Of a stretch of 64,000 nt of DNA, positions 25,658-38,641 are shown one piece after another. The DNA is taken from positions 1 to 64,000 of the forward strand of contig NZ_RYFI01000011.1 in the NCBI RefSeq assembly GCF_004103825.1, given 5' to 3'. Positions within the stretch are counted from its first letter, which is position 1, and every line of letters starts with the position of its first letter. Source of the DNA: Hansschlegelia zhihuaiae. Lineage in GTDB: Bacteria; Pseudomonadota; Alphaproteobacteria; Rhizobiales; Methylopilaceae. Under the pieces are notes generated by a model. That model worked only from the letters and a program-made list of their open reading frames with translations. It had not been told where the DNA came from and did not search any database. Position numbers and translations under genes: made by a program.

Positions 25658-27624
25658 ATGACCGCCGAGCCCGACGCCCTGACGACCGATTTCGCCGCCG
25701 AGTTCCCGGCGAACGAAGCCGAATGGCGAAAGGCCGCCGAGGCCGCCCTCAAGGGCCGGCCGCTCGAGCCGATCCTGCGTCGTACGCTCGTCGACGGCAC
25801 GCCGGTCGAGGCGATTGCGCCCCGGACGCCCGCCCGACCGATCGTGGGCCGAGCGCCTGGCAAGCCCTGGATCGCGATGACCCGGATCGACCTCGCCGAG
25901 CCTTCCGAGGCGAACGCGCAGGCGCTCGAGGATCTGAACAACGGCGCTTCGGGTCTGTCCTTCGTCTTTGCGCGCCCGGGCGACGGCTCCGGAGTGGCGG
26001 CCGACACGCTCGACCGCTTCGACCGGGCCCTGGACGGCGTTTTGCTCGATCTGGTCCCACTCCATTTGGACGCCGCGCCTATCGAAGGCCGGATCGCGGC
26101 TGCGATGGCGGCCGCGTTGGTGGAGCGCCGCGGGCTCGATCCGGACGCCGTCAATATCCTGTTCGGGATCGACCTGCTGCGCGATCTCGCACTCATGGGC
26201 GCCCTGCCCGTGAGTTGGCTGGAAATCCGCTCGCGCTTCGCCCGCCTCGTTTCGTCTCTCGGCGAGCGGGGCTTTACGAGCCCTGTCACGATGATCGACT
26301 CGCGCGTCACTCATGACGCAGGGGGCGGAGAGACGCAGGAACTTGCGGGCGCCTTGGCGAGCGCGACGGACCATGTCCGCGCGCTGCTCGACAACGGACT
26401 CGAGCTCGATCAGGCCGCCGGGACGATCGCCTTCGCAGTCTCCGTCGACGCCGAGCAGTTCACGACGATTGCGAAGATCCGGGCGCTGAGGCTGCTCTGG
26501 GCCGGCTGGCGCCGCGAGGCGGGGCTCGATCAGGGGGCGGTCCACATCCATGCGGAGACCTCGCGGCGGATGATGACCATCCGGGATGCGCACACCAACA
26601 TGGTGCGCACCACCATTGCAGCCTTCGCGGCGGGCGTGGGCGGCGCGGATTCGCTCACCGTCCTGCCTCACACCCATGCGCTGGGCAGGTCCGACGGCAA
26701 TGCGCGGCGGCTTGCGCGCAACGTTCAGTCGATCGTGCTCGAAGAGTCGAACGCGCACCGCGTCGCCGATCCGGCTGCAGGCGCCGGCGCGATCGAGAAG
26801 CTGACGGACAGTCTCGCCGATCGAGCCTGGACGCTGTTCCAGGAGATCGAACGCGAGGGCGGACTGTTCGCGAGTCTTCGCGCCGGCGCTTGGCAGAGGC
26901 GGATCGCCGAGACCCGCGAGGCGCGCGCTCAAAACGTCGCGCGGCGCAAGTCGCCGATCGTGGGTGTGAGCGAATTCCCTCAGCGTGGCGAGACCCTTCC
27001 CGCGCTGGGCCTCGGGCCGCTCCCGCAGACCTCGCCCGCGGCCGCGCCGCAGGACGCACATCCGACGCACGACGTGATCGTCTTCGAAGGAATGGTCGCG
27101 GCGCTCGAGTCCGGCGCCTCGATCGCTACGCTCAGGGCCAATTTGCGGCCGGACCCGAGCGCCCCCGTCCTGGCGCTCGACCTCGATCGGCTCGCGGCGC
27201 CGTTCGAGGCGCTCCGCGCGGAGAATGAGGCCCGGACGGCGAAGGGCGGGCCCGTCTTCCTCGCGCTGATCGGCCCGATCGCTAAGCATTCGGCGCGCGC
27301 CGGTTTCGTGCGGAACCTGTTGACCGCGGGCGGGTTGCGGTTCCTGGATGGCCCTGTAGCGGCGGAGCCGGAGGCGATCGCGGCCGCATTCGAAGAAAGC
27401 GGAGCGAGACTTGCGATCCTGTGCGGATCGGACGAAGGCTATGCCGAGCAGGCGGCGGCCGTGGTCTCCGGGTTGAAGACGCGCGGCTCGAAGGTCTGGC
27501 TGGCCGGCAGGCCTGGTGAGCTGACGGAGGCCCTCATCGAAGCAGGCGTCACGCGCTTCGTCACGGCCGGAGACGATGCGCTCGCGACGTTGAAAGAGGC
27601 CGCCAAGGCGGCGGCCGGAGGCGC

Positions 27625-27628
<4 letters not shown>
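25658..27628 (+). CDS. mutA: Methylmalonyl-CoA mutase small (beta) subunit
   Basis: A 656-residue paralogue of MutB. It has the TIM-barrel part ([40 protein letters not shown]) but its C-terminal Rossmann part lacks the DxHxxG cobalamin motif, as expected for the non-catalytic subunit. With MutB it forms the B12 enzyme interconverting methylmalonyl- and succinyl-CoA in propionyl-CoA metabolism. It overlaps mutB by 4 bp (ATGA). Confidence 0.93.
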
Positions 27629-29787
<2,159 letters not shown>

Positions 29788-29855
29788 GGACGTCCGCGCT
29801 GCGGCGGGCCGCGTCGACGGTCGCCGATCAGGTCAATGCCGCGTGGTGTGCAGTT

Positions 29856-30053
29856 TCACACGCCAAGGCGGCGACGCAAGCCGAGCAGCCGTCCCGCGCC
29901 CATCGCGCGGCCAAAGCTTGCCTGCGCGGCGCCGGAGAAGGCCGCGGCCTTGCCGCGCATCACCAGCGCACGGTTGCCGGTCGCCCGTCCCCAAACCTGC
30001 AACGCCAAACCCTTCGCCTGTCGCCAGAGCCCTTCCAGCCGGTCCGCGTTCAT
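29856..30053 (-). CDS. CsbD-like small stress protein
   Basis: A 65-residue protein starting MNADRLEGLWRQAKG...WGRATGNRALVMRGKAAAFSG, similar in layout to CsbD (MNxDxIEGxWKQxKG...WG). The C-terminus is unusually basic (RLLGLRRRLGV). RBS GGAGG upstream of ATG 30053. CsbD-family proteins are induced by general stress; molecular role unknown. It lies antiparallel between mutB and meaB. Confidence 0.6.
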   Translation of the reverse strand: MNADRLEGLWRQAKGLALQVWGRATGNRALVMRGKAAAFSGAAQASFGRAMGAGRLLGLRRRLGV

Positions 30054-30234
30054 CAGGTCCTCCCTCGACGCGCGGTGTGAAACATTCCGTAACACACTTA
30101 TGCCCCGAGAACGCTGAACGCGAGATGACAGTTCGGCGGACCGGGATCATTTTTTCGGCGTATGCGGTGAATCGATCACGCCGCGCCGAGCCGGCTGTGC
30201 TTCACAGCTGTCGGCCAAATCCTTGAGGTTTTAA

Positions 30235-31233
30235 GTGTCGGACGCGGCTTCTCCTTCCGGGATCGACGTCGAAGCCTTCGCCGCGCGCATCCGCAAGGGC
30301 GAGCGGGCGGCGTTGGCGCGCGCGATCACATTTGCGGAGTCACGCCGCCCGGACCATCAGGCGGCCGCTCGCGCCATGGTGCAGTTGCTGCTGAACGAGA
30401 CCGGCAAGGCGATCCGGGTCGGGATCACCGGCGTGCCCGGCGTCGGCAAGTCGACAACGATCGACGCGCTCGGAAGCCGGCTCACGGCCGACGGCCACAA
30501 GGTCGCGGTCTTGGCCGTCGACCCGTCGTCGAAGCGCACCGGCGGCTCGATCCTCGGGGACAAGACGCGCATGCGCCGGCTCGCCCACGACGCGAACGCC
30601 TATGTCCGCCCCTCCCCATCGGCCGGCACCCTCGGCGGCGTCGCGGCCAAGACGCGCGAGACGATGCTGCTGGTGGAGGCCGCGGGCTTCGACGTGATCC
30701 TGGTCGAGACGGTGGGCATCGGCCAGTCCGAGATCACGGTCGCGGACATGACGGATGTATTCGTGGTGCTGATGCTGCCCGGCGCCGGCGACGAACTCCA
30801 GGGCATCAAGAAGGGCGTGCTCGAGATCGCCGACATCATCGCGGTCAACAAGGCGGACGGCGACGGCGAGGCGCGGGCCAAGGACGCCGCCGGCGACTAT
30901 CGCGCGGCGCTCAGGATCCTGTCGAGCCAATCGGGCGCATGGACGCCCGAGGTGCTGACGGTGTCGGGTCGGGAGGACATCCGCCTCGACGAGCTCTGGC
31001 GGCGCGTGCTCGCCTGCCGGGAGGCGCGCGAGAAATCGGGCGAATTCGCGGAACGGCGCGCCGCCCAGAAGGTGCGCTGGATGTGGGACATGGTGGAGGC
31101 CCGCTTCCGCGACCGCCTCGCCGAGCATCCGAAGCTAGCCGAGCGCGTGCCGACGCTCGAGGCCGAGGTCGCGAAGGGCGAACTCGCCCCGACGCTCGCG
31201 GCCGACGAGATCGCCAGGGTGCTGGGCTTCTGA
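30235..31233 (+). CDS. meaB: Methylmalonyl-CoA mutase-associated GTPase MeaB
   Basis: A 332-residue G3E-family GTPase with GTG start. P-loop GVPGVGKST, switch motifs AVDPSSKRTGGSILGDKTRM and ETVGIGQSE, base-recognition NKADGD. It protects and gates cofactor loading of methylmalonyl-CoA mutase. Genomic closeness to mutAB supports the assignment over the related ArgK name. Confidence 0.94.
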   Translation: MSDAASPSGIDVEAFAARIRKGERAALARAITFAESRRPDHQAAARAMVQLLLNETGKAIRVGITGVPGVGKSTTIDALGSRLTADGHKVAVLAVDPSSKRTGGSILGDKTRMRRLAHDANAYVRPSPSAGTLGGVAAKTRETMLLVEAAGFDVILVETVGIGQSEITVADMTDVFVVLMLPGAGDELQGIKKGVLEIADIIAVNKADGDGEARAKDAAGDYRAALRILSSQSGAWTPEVLTVSGREDIRLDELWRRVLACREAREKSGEFAERRAAQKVRWMWDMVEARFRDRLAEHPKLAERVPTLEAEVAKGELAPTLAADEIARVLGF

Positions 31234-31328
31234 AGCCGCCCGCAGCCCTTCATCCGTGCGACAGCAATGCTTAACGAAGTGTCGCTTATCTAGGGGTTCG
31301 GCCTGGTTCCGAAAGGTTGCGCCGCACG

Positions 31329-32399
31329 ATGCTCCACGCCGTCCCGCAGTCAAACGAACGCGCGGATATGGACCTTCCCGACGTCGCGGGCGGCCTCTCT
31401 TCGGCGCGGACGTTGCTCTCCGAGCTCGAGAGCCGGACCGTCCTGCTCCGTGAGCAAAACGCCGAACTTGCCCGTCGCGACCGCATCGTCGGCCTTGCGC
31501 TCGCAACCGCGCAGGCAGGCGTCTGGCAATGCTCGCTGCGCGACCAGGCGCTCGAATGGACCGACGGCGTCTACGACATGTTCGATCTGCCGCGCGGCGC
31601 GCGCCTCCGGCGCCAAGAAACTCTCGCCTGCTACGCCGAGCCATCACTCAGAACGCTGACGCGTGTCCGCGCGAACGCCATCCGCACCGGCGTCGGCTTC
31701 AGGCTCGACGCGGAGATCGTCACGCCGAAGGGGACGCGCCGCTGGATCCGCATCACCGCCGACGTCGAGCGCGAGAACGGCGTGTCGACCCGCCTCTACG
31801 GCATGAAGCAGGACATCACGGAGGCGAAGTCGCAGGCTGAGCGCACGCGCCGCCTCGCGGAGGTCGACGCGATGACCGGCCTCGCCAATCGCGCGGTGTT
31901 CGAGGAGCGGCTGTCGGACGCCGGCCGGCGCATGGGCGGCGAATGCGCGTCCTCGACGCTGCTGCTGATCGATCTCGACGGCTTCAAGCAGGTCAATGAC
32001 ACGTTCGGCCACGCGCTGGGCGACGAATGCCTGAAGACAGCGGCTGCGCGGCTCAGCGCTGCCTGCGCCGAGGCCGAGCTCGTGGCCCGCATCGGGGGCG
32101 ACGAGTTCGCGGTGCTGCTCGGAGGACATCTCGGCCGCGACGCCATCGAGCGCATCGCTTGCGCCATCGTGGCGGCGCTGCGCATGACCGTGGAGCGCGA
32201 CGGCAAGGCCGTCCCGGTCGGGGCTTCAGTCGGGGTCGCGCTTTCGACCTCCGACGCGCCATGGCGTCAGTTCGGCGAGGCCGACGCGGCGCTTTACGCC
32301 GCCAAGGCCGCGGGCCGCGGAGCGTTCCGCGTCTTCGGCGACGTCTGCGCGCCGCTAAACGCCCGCGAGCGGATCCCGATCCTGGCGGCGGTCGGCTAA
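31329..32399 (+). CDS. PAS-GGDEF diguanylate cyclase
   Basis: About 356 residues. A short coiled coil (LLSELESRTVLLREQNAELARRD) leads to a PAS domain (ATAQAGVWQCSL...GMKQDITEAK with PAC motif) and a GGDEF domain (DAMTGLANR, IDLDGFKQVNDTFGH, RIGGDEFAVLL). The active site is intact, so it should make cyclic di-GMP. No RxxD inhibitory site was recognised. No membrane segment, so cytoplasmic. Start ATG 31329 is preferred over an upstream TTG. Confidence 0.9.
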   Translation: MLHAVPQSNERADMDLPDVAGGLSSARTLLSELESRTVLLREQNAELARRDRIVGLALATAQAGVWQCSLRDQALEWTDGVYDMFDLPRGARLRRQETLACYAEPSLRTLTRVRANAIRTGVGFRLDAEIVTPKGTRRWIRITADVERENGVSTRLYGMKQDITEAKSQAERTRRLAEVDAMTGLANRAVFEERLSDAGRRMGGECASSTLLLIDLDGFKQVNDTFGHALGDECLKTAAARLSAACAEAELVARIGGDEFAVLLGGHLGRDAIERIACAIVAALRMTVERDGKAVPVGASVGVALSTSDAPWRQFGEADAALYAAKAAGRGAFRVFGDVCAPLNARERIPILAAVG

Positions 32400-32400
32400 C

Positions 32401-33117
32401 TCACGCGTCGAGGATCGGCGCGAAGCCGCCATAGATCATGCGCTTGCCATCGAAGGGCATGGGCTGGCCCGGCTGCATGCGCGGGTCCTGCATGACCTTC
32501 TTCCAGCCCTCGTCATGCGCGGACTTCGACGGCCATTCGACCCAGGAATAGACGACCTTCTCGCCGTCCTCGGCTTTCACCGCGCCCTTGTAGTCGGTGA
32601 CCTTACCGTCCGGCACGTCGTCGCCCCAGGCGTCGACCACGCGGGTCGCGCCGTGGTCGAGAAACACCTGCGCGGCGTGCCTGGAGAAGGCGCGATAGTC
32701 CTCCTGCCTCTCGGCGGAGACCGGCACGACCATGCCGTCCGCGTAGCCCATCGCGCCCTTCGGGCCTTCGTCGACGATCGGCGCGAAGCCGCCGAAGATC
32801 ATCCGCATGCCGTCGAACGGCATCTCCGCGCCCATCTCCTTCATGCGCGGGTCGCTCATGATCTTCTGGTTGGCGCCGTCGCGCGTCGCCTTGTCGGGAT
32901 ATTCGATCCAGGAGAAGACCACGACCTCGTCGTCCTTGGCCTTCACCGCGCCCTTGAAGTCCGTGACCTTCCCGTCCGGCACCTCGTCGCCCCAGGCCTC
33001 GACATGACGGGTCGCGCCGAACTCCCTGAACAACGGCGCGCATTTGCTGGCGAGGGCGAGATAGGCGTCCTTGTTGGCGGCAGGAACCGCGACGACGAAG
33101 CCTTCGACGTAGGACAT
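32401..33117 (-). CDS. Tandem DUF1428 domain protein
   Basis: A 238-residue protein made of two DUF1428 copies: MSYVEGFVVAVPAANKDAYLAL...MIFGGFAPIV and MVVPVSAERQEDYRAF...MIYGGFAPILDA. Each copy repeats AWGD(E/D)VPDGKVTD(F/Y)KGAVKA and the MPFDG(M/K)RMI motif. Single DUF1428 proteins (about 117 residues, dimeric ferredoxin-like fold) are usual, so this looks like an internal duplication giving a fused dimer. Function unknown. Divergent from a MarR regulator with a shared palindrome. Confidence 0.85.
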   Translation of the reverse strand: MSYVEGFVVAVPAANKDAYLALASKCAPLFREFGATRHVEAWGDEVPDGKVTDFKGAVKAKDDEVVVFSWIEYPDKATRDGANQKIMSDPRMKEMGAEMPFDGMRMIFGGFAPIVDEGPKGAMGYADGMVVPVSAERQEDYRAFSRHAAQVFLDHGATRVVDAWGDDVPDGKVTDYKGAVKAEDGEKVVYSWVEWPSKSAHDEGWKKVMQDPRMQPGQPMPFDGKRMIYGGFAPILDA

Positions 33118-33151
33118 CACGTTCCTTCCCGTGCTCATTCTTGACTTATAT

Positions 33152-33163
33152 GTTGATATCAAC
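33152..33163. promoter_or_regulatory. Palindromic operator between the DUF1428 and marR genes
   Basis: A perfect 12-bp palindrome, GTTGATATCAAC, in the 58-bp gap between divergent starts. It fits a MarR-family operator in size and symmetry and lies close to both predicted promoters (TTGACT at 33141). Binding by the adjacent MarR protein is inferred. Confidence 0.6.
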
Positions 33164-33175
33164 GTAAATGGGCGC

Positions 33176-33688
33176 ATGTCAAACGCGTCCGCTCCTTCCG
33201 CCGATCAACCCGCCGTGACCGAACGGTCCACTTCGTTCGAAACGACCCTGTACATCCGCGACCATTGCCTCTGTCTCGCCTCGCAGCGGGCGGCGCGCGC
33301 GCTGGGGCGGCGCTTCGACGACGCCCTGCGTCCGGTCGGGCTGACCAGCGGCCAGTTTTCCCTGCTGACGTCGCTGAATCGCCCCGAACCGCCGTCGATC
33401 GGCTCGGTGGCGAACCTGCTCGCCATGGACCGCACGACGCTGACCGCGAACCTGAAGCCTCTCGAGCGCCGAGGCTTGCTGCAGATCGTGGTCGATCCGG
33501 AGGACAAGCGCGGCCGGCTGCTGACGTTGACGCCCGTGGGCCTCGCCCTGCTCGCTGCGGCGACGCCGATCTGGGAGCGCACGCACGCCGAGGTGGACGG
33601 CGCGCTTCTCCAGTCTGACGCTGAAGCCCTACGGGCCGGGTTGCGGAGCCTGTCGCAAAACGGCGACGGAGAGCCGCGCGGGCCTTAG
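33176..33688 (+). CDS. MarR family transcriptional regulator
   Basis: A 170-residue winged-helix regulator: [44 protein letters not shown] (recognition helix) and the [16 protein letters not shown] wing. The start is placed at ATG 33176 because an upstream in-frame GTG (33131) would put the palindromic operator inside the coding region. Likely represses the divergent DUF1428 gene and itself. The last bases overlap the convergent dxs stop. Confidence 0.88.
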   Translation: MSNASAPSADQPAVTERSTSFETTLYIRDHCLCLASQRAARALGRRFDDALRPVGLTSGQFSLLTSLNRPEPPSIGSVANLLAMDRTTLTANLKPLERRGLLQIVVDPEDKRGRLLTLTPVGLALLAAATPIWERTHAEVDGALLQSDAEALRAGLRSLSQNGDGEPRGP

Positions 33689-35604
33689 GCCCGCAAAGCC
33701 GTCCTCGCCTCGCGGCCAAGCGCGGCGAGCGCGGCGGCCGTGATCGCCCGCGCGTCGAGCCCCGCCTGCGCCACCTGGCGCTCGGGCTTGTCGTGCTCGA
33801 TGAACTGGTCTGGAAGCGCGAGCGTCCGGATCTTGAGGCCGCGGTCGAGCGCGCCCTCCCCCGCCAGCAGCTGGAGCACCGAAGCGCCGAAGCCGCCCGC
33901 GGCGGCCTCCTCGACGGTGATCAGCACCTCGTGCTCGCGAGCGAGCGAGAGGATCAGCGCGCGGTCGAGCGGCTTTGCGAAGCGGGCGTCGGCGACGGTG
34001 GCGGATACGCCCTTGAGCGCGAGCTCTTCGGCCGCCTCCTGCGCGGCGCCGAGGCGCGTGCCGAGCGACAGCAGCGCGACGGTCGTGCCCTCCCGCAGGA
34101 TGCGGCCGCGCCCGACCGGCAGGACGCGCCCGCGCATCGGCAGTTCCACGCCGACCCCCTCGCCGCGCGGATAGCGGAACGCGCAGGGGCCTTCGTCATA
34201 GGCCGCGGCGGTCGCGACCATGTGGACGAGTTCGGCCTCGTCAGAGGGGGCCATCAGCACGAAGTCCGGCAGGCAGCCGAGATAGGAGAGGTCGTAGGCG
34301 CCCGCATGGGTCGCGCCGTCTGCGCCCACAAGCCCGGCGCGGTCGAGCGCAAAACGCACGGGGAGCTTCTGGATCGCGACGTCGTGCACCACCTGGTCGT
34401 AGGCGCGCTGCAGGAAGGTCGAATAGATCGCACAGAAGGGCTTCAGGCCCTCGGTCGCCAGGCCCGCCGCGAAGGTCACGGCGTGCTGCTCGGCGATGCC
34501 GACGTCGAACGTGCGGCTCGGGAAGGCGTGGCCGAACAGATCGAGCCCGGTGCCTCCGGGCATCGCGGCCGTGATCGCGACCACGCGATCGTCGTCCTCG
34601 GCCTCGCGGATCAGGCTTTCGGCGAACACCTTGGTGTAGCTCGGCGCATTGGCCTTGGGCTTGGACTGCGCGCCCGAGACGACGTCGAAGGCCGATACGC
34701 CGTGATACTTGTCGTCCGACTCCTCGGCCGGGCCGTAGCCTTTGCCCTTCTTGGTCACGACATGGACGAGGATCGGCCCGTGCTCGGCCTCGCGCACGTT
34801 CCGCAGGACGGGAAGCAGGTGTTCGAGATTGTGGCCGTCGATCGGGCCGACATAGTAGAAGCCGAGCTCCTCGAACAGCGTGCCGCCCATGGCGAGGCCG
34901 CGAGCGTATTCCTCCGCCCGGGCGGCGCCGCGCTCGACGAACTTCGGCAGCCGCTTGGCGAGCCCCCGGCCGATCTCGCGGAACGATAGATAGGTGCGGC
35001 CGGAGACCAGCCGCGCGAGATAGGCCGACATCGCGCCGGTTGGCGGGGCGATCGACATATCGTTGTCGTTGAGGATGACGACGAGCCGCGAGCCGAGATG
35101 GCCGGCGTTGTTCATCGCCTCATAGGCCATGCCGGCCGACATCGCGCCGTCGCCGATCACCGCGACGACATGGTTGTCCGCGCCCTTGAGGTCGCGCGCC
35201 ACCGCCATGCCGAGGCCCGCCGAGATCGAGGTCGAGGAGTGGCCGGCCCCGAAGGGGTCGTATTCGCTTTCGGCGCGCCTGGTGAAGCCCGAAAGCCCGT
35301 CGCCCTTGCGAAGCGTGCGGATGCGATCGCGGCGACCGGTCAGGATCTTGTGCGGGTAGCATTGGTGGCCGACGTCCCAGATCAGCCGGTCCTTCGGCGT
35401 CTCGAAGACGTGGTGGAGCGCGACCGTGAGCTCGATGACGCCGAGCCCCGCGCCGAGGTGGCCGCCGGTCACCGAGACAGCCGAAATCGTCTCCTGGCGC
35501 AGCTCGTCGGCGAGCGTGCGGAGCTCCTCGTCCGACAGCGCGCGCATGTCCGCCGGAACATGCACGCGGTCGAGCAGCGGCGTGACGGACGGAACAGATG
35601 GCAC
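33685..35604 (-). CDS. dxs: 1-deoxy-D-xylulose-5-phosphate synthase
   Basis: A 639-residue thiamine-diphosphate enzyme that condenses pyruvate and glyceraldehyde-3-phosphate in the first step of the MEP isoprenoid pathway. ThDP motif [18 protein letters not shown]; conserved [25 protein letters not shown] and [14 protein letters not shown]. Full length. No prenyl-synthase partner is adjacent here. Confidence 0.96.
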   Translation of the reverse strand: MPSVPSVTPLLDRVHVPADMRALSDEELRTLADELRQETISAVSVTGGHLGAGLGVIELTVALHHVFETPKDRLIWDVGHQCYPHKILTGRRDRIRTLRKGDGLSGFTRRAESEYDPFGAGHSSTSISAGLGMAVARDLKGADNHVVAVIGDGAMSAGMAYEAMNNAGHLGSRLVVILNDNDMSIAPPTGAMSAYLARLVSGRTYLSFREIGRGLAKRLPKFVERGAARAEEYARGLAMGGTLFEELGFYYVGPIDGHNLEHLLPVLRNVREAEHGPILVHVVTKKGKGYGPAEESDDKYHGVSAFDVVSGAQSKPKANAPSYTKVFAESLIREAEDDDRVVAITAAMPGGTGLDLFGHAFPSRTFDVGIAEQHAVTFAAGLATEGLKPFCAIYSTFLQRAYDQVVHDVAIQKLPVRFALDRAGLVGADGATHAGAYDLSYLGCLPDFVLMAPSDEAELVHMVATAAAYDEGPCAFRYPRGEGVGVELPMRGRVLPVGRGRILREGTTVALLSLGTRLGAAQEAAEELALKGVSATVADARFAKPLDRALILSLAREHEVLITVEEAAAGGFGASVLQLLAGEGALDRGLKIRTLALPDQFIEHDKPERQVAQAGLDARAITAAALAALGREARTALRA

Positions 35605-35741
35605 GGGTTTGAGACGTCCTCGAAAACGAGACGACGAGCGTTACACGAGGGATGAGGGCCGCGCAAACCCGGCGCAACCTTGACGAAAGGGCGGAGACCG
35701 TCGCCTTGCCCGGCCCGTGTTGCGCGACATATCGTCAGGCG

Positions 35742-37223
35742 ATGAAAATCCTCGGTTGGGCGGCGACGGCGCTGGTCGGCGCCGTCATCTGGACCGCGCC
35801 GGCGCAATCCCTACAGCCCGCGCCGCGTCCCGCCGAGGCCGTCTCAGCCGCGACGCCCGTCCAGTTCCGCTTCCCCTGGCAGACCGAGCGGAAGCCGCAG
35901 CGGCGGACCAAGCGAACCAAGCGCAGCGAACCCGCACGCGGCAGGAAACCTGCCAAGACGCGACGCGCGCAGGAGAAGCGGCCGCCGGCCGCCGCCGCGA
36001 AACCGAAACCCGTCGATCCGATGGACGCGCGGCTTCCGTTGCGTCTCGCCCCTCTCGGACTGCTTCCCGCTGGCGACACGCGGCGCGAAGCCGACGCCTG
36101 GGCCGCGGTCGCCGCCCAGGCGCCCGCCCCCGACCCGGCGCCACTGCTGCCTCCGGAGGGGCCGGCGCCCGCGCCCGCCAATGTGCTAGCGATACTGGCC
36201 ATGCCGGCCCCGCGGGAGCCCGTCGCGGCCACCCCTGCCCCCGACGACAGTGACGACGCGCCCGACCTCCACGTGCCGCTGCCTCCGGTGAGGCCGGCCG
36301 CGCCCGGAGAAGTCGCGGCGCCGACGCGCGAAGGTCTTTCGCCTGAGGGCGGCCTCGCTCCCGAAGGCGGCCTTGCGCCCGAAGGCGTGCCGCTGCCGCC
36401 CCGCCGCCCCGGAACGGAGACGGCGGCCGTGGAGCCGACGGCCCCGCTGCCGCCCGAGCCGCCGCCGGGCCCGACACCCCCCGCCATCCCGCTCCCCGTC
36501 ACCACCCATGACGAGGACCCGGACTGCGGCGTGCTGGCCGACCGCGACTACGCCGTCGCCGAAAGGCTGCCGCCGATCGAGGGGCCGGGCGTTTGCGGCG
36601 GCGGGCCGCCGGGCTCGCCGACCGCGGTCAAGCGCAAGGACGGCGGCGAGATCAAGGTCAAGCCGGCCGCGACCCTGAGATGCGGCATGGCGAAGGCGCT
36701 CGCGGACTATCTGCGCGACGATGTCGCGCCGGCCGCAAAGCTCTCCGGCGCAGAGCTCGAGCGGCTCGAGATCGCCGGCTCGTTCCAGTGCCGCGGCCGC
36801 AACGGCGCGGCTGGCGGCAAGATGAGCGAGCACGGCCGCGCCAACGCCGTCGACCTGTCGGGCTTCGGCCTGTCGGACGGCAAAAGCTTCGGGATCTTCG
36901 CGAGCGACATGCCCGAAGCGCTTGCGAAGGCCGCGAAAAGCGGCGCCTGCGAGCGCTTCGACACGGTCCTCGGGCCGGGCTCCGACGGCTTCCACGAGAA
37001 CCATCTCCACATCGACCTTCAGCCGCGCCACGGGAAGTCTAAGCTCTGCCAATGGTCCGATCCGGAGGTCGCCCGGGCGCCCGAGGAGGACAAGAAGGAC
37101 GCGGAAGGGCAGCCCCGCACCAAGGCAGACGAAGAGCCGAAGGCCGACGCGCCGCCCGCCGACAAGGCGCGCAAGCCCGCCTCCCCAGAAACGCCCCTTC
37201 CGAAGCCCGCCCAAACTCCGTAG
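35742..37223 (+). CDS. Extensin-like family protein with Pro-rich stalk
   Basis: A 493-residue exported protein. Signal peptide (MKILGWAATALVGAVIWTAPAQS), basic patch, then about 180 residues of Pro/Ala-rich linker including a near-repeat of PEGGLA units (about residues 203-218). The C-terminal domain of about 180 residues matches the bacterial extensin-like C family (CGMAKALADYL, SFQCRGRNG, SEHGRANAVDLSGF, ENHLHIDLQPRHGKSKLCQW), which has a D-Ala-D-Ala carboxypeptidase-like layout with conserved His. A final Lys/Glu/Pro tail. Probably acts on or binds the cell wall. Confidence 0.82.
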   Translation: MKILGWAATALVGAVIWTAPAQSLQPAPRPAEAVSAATPVQFRFPWQTERKPQRRTKRTKRSEPARGRKPAKTRRAQEKRPPAAAAKPKPVDPMDARLPLRLAPLGLLPAGDTRREADAWAAVAAQAPAPDPAPLLPPEGPAPAPANVLAILAMPAPREPVAATPAPDDSDDAPDLHVPLPPVRPAAPGEVAAPTREGLSPEGGLAPEGGLAPEGVPLPPRRPGTETAAVEPTAPLPPEPPPGPTPPAIPLPVTTHDEDPDCGVLADRDYAVAERLPPIEGPGVCGGGPPGSPTAVKRKDGGEIKVKPAATLRCGMAKALADYLRDDVAPAAKLSGAELERLEIAGSFQCRGRNGAAGGKMSEHGRANAVDLSGFGLSDGKSFGIFASDMPEALAKAAKSGACERFDTVLGPGSDGFHENHLHIDLQPRHGKSKLCQWSDPEVARAPEEDKKDAEGQPRTKADEEPKADAPPADKARKPASPETPLPKPAQTP

Positions 37224-37258
37224 TCATCGCCGGACCGTCCACTGAAAGGCGATGACCG

Positions 37259-38641
37259 ATGCTGACAAATCTTCAGGCGCGCGACGTCGCCACGGTCCTC
37301 CACCCCTATTCGAACCTCGCGACGCTGCCCGAGCAGGGCACGCTGATCCTCGAGCGCGGCCAGGGCGTGTTCGTCCACGACGTCGACGGCAAGCCCTATA
37401 TCGAGGGCATGGCGGGGCTCTGGTGCAATTCGCTCGGCCATGGCCGCGAGGAGCTGGTCGAAGCCGCCGCCGAGCAGATGCGGCGCCTGCCCTTCGCGCA
37501 TCTCTTCACCGGCAAGAGCCACGATCCGGCCATCGCGCTCGCGGAGAAGCTGAAGGAAATCGCGCCGATGGAGGCCGCCAAGGTCTTCTTCTGCTCGTCG
37601 GGATCCGAGGCCAACGACACCCAGATGAAGCTCGTCTGGTACGTCAACAACGCGCTCGGACGCCCTCGGAAGAAAAAGATAATCTCCCGCATCAAGGCCT
37701 ATCACGGCGTCACGATCGCGAGCGCCAGCCTCACCGGCCTGCCCAACAACCACATCGATTTCGACCTGCCGCTGTCGAGCGTGCGTCACGCCGCCTGCCC
37801 GCATCACTGGCGCTTCGCCCATGAGGGCGAGAGCGAGGCGGAGTTCTCGGCGCGGCTCGCCGCCGAGCTCGACGCTCAGATCGAGGCGGAAGGTCCCGAG
37901 ACGGTCGCGGCGTTCATCGCCGAGCCGGTGATGGGCGCTGGCGGCGTGATCGTGCCGCCCGAGGGCTATTTCGCCGCGATTCAGCCGGTGCTCGAGAAGC
38001 ACGAAATCATGCTGATCGCCGACGAGGTGATCTGCGGCTTCGGGCGGCTCGGCGAATGGTTCGGCTCATCCGTGCTCGGCATGACGCCCGACACGGTCTC
38101 GGTCGCCAAGGCCCTGACCTCCTCCTACGTGCCCCTTGGCGCGGTGATCATCCCGGACTGGATCGACGACGCGCTGAAGGCCCAGAGCGCCAAGATCGGC
38201 GTGTTCGGCCACGGCTTCACCTATTCGGGCCATCCGGTCGCGGCCGCTGTCGCGCTCAAGACCCTCGAAATCTACGAGCGAGAGGACGTGTTCTCGCATG
38301 TCCGCGCCATCATCCCGCAGTTCCAGCGCCGCCTGAAGGCGCTCGCCGACCACCCGATCGTCGGCGAGGCCCGCGGGATCGGGCTCGTGGGCGCGGTCGA
38401 GCTTGTGGCCGACAAGCGGACCAAGCGGTCCTTCGACGCCAGACGGGCGGCGGCTGCGAAGGCGGTGGCGCTCGCACAGGACGAGGGGCTGATCGTGCGC
38501 GCGATCGGCGAGGCGGTGTCGATCTGCCCGCCGCTGGTGATCAGCGAGGCGGAGATCGACGAACTGTTCGATCGCCTCGCCCGGGCGCTCGACCGCGCCG
38601 AGGAGTGGGCGACCCGAGAGGGCGCGCGCGAGGCGGCGTGA
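37259..38641 (+). CDS. Class III aminotransferase (omega-amino acid--pyruvate type)
   Basis: A 460-residue PLP enzyme. Schiff-base lysine K284 in VAKALTSSYVPLGA, PLP-phosphate loop CSSGSEAND, IADEVICGFGRLG, and HGFTYSGHPVA. The subgroup resembles omega-amino acid or putrescine:pyruvate transaminases, which use amines or beta-alanine as donors; precise substrate not determinable. It stands alone between the extensin-like gene and the DUF898 cluster. Confidence 0.88.
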   Translation: MLTNLQARDVATVLHPYSNLATLPEQGTLILERGQGVFVHDVDGKPYIEGMAGLWCNSLGHGREELVEAAAEQMRRLPFAHLFTGKSHDPAIALAEKLKEIAPMEAAKVFFCSSGSEANDTQMKLVWYVNNALGRPRKKKIISRIKAYHGVTIASASLTGLPNNHIDFDLPLSSVRHAACPHHWRFAHEGESEAEFSARLAAELDAQIEAEGPETVAAFIAEPVMGAGGVIVPPEGYFAAIQPVLEKHEIMLIADEVICGFGRLGEWFGSSVLGMTPDTVSVAKALTSSYVPLGAVIIPDWIDDALKAQSAKIGVFGHGFTYSGHPVAAAVALKTLEIYEREDVFSHVRAIIPQFQRRLKALADHPIVGEARGIGLVGAVELVADKRTKRSFDARRAAAAKAVALAQDEGLIVRAIGEAVSICPPLVISEAEIDELFDRLARALDRAEEWATREGAREAA

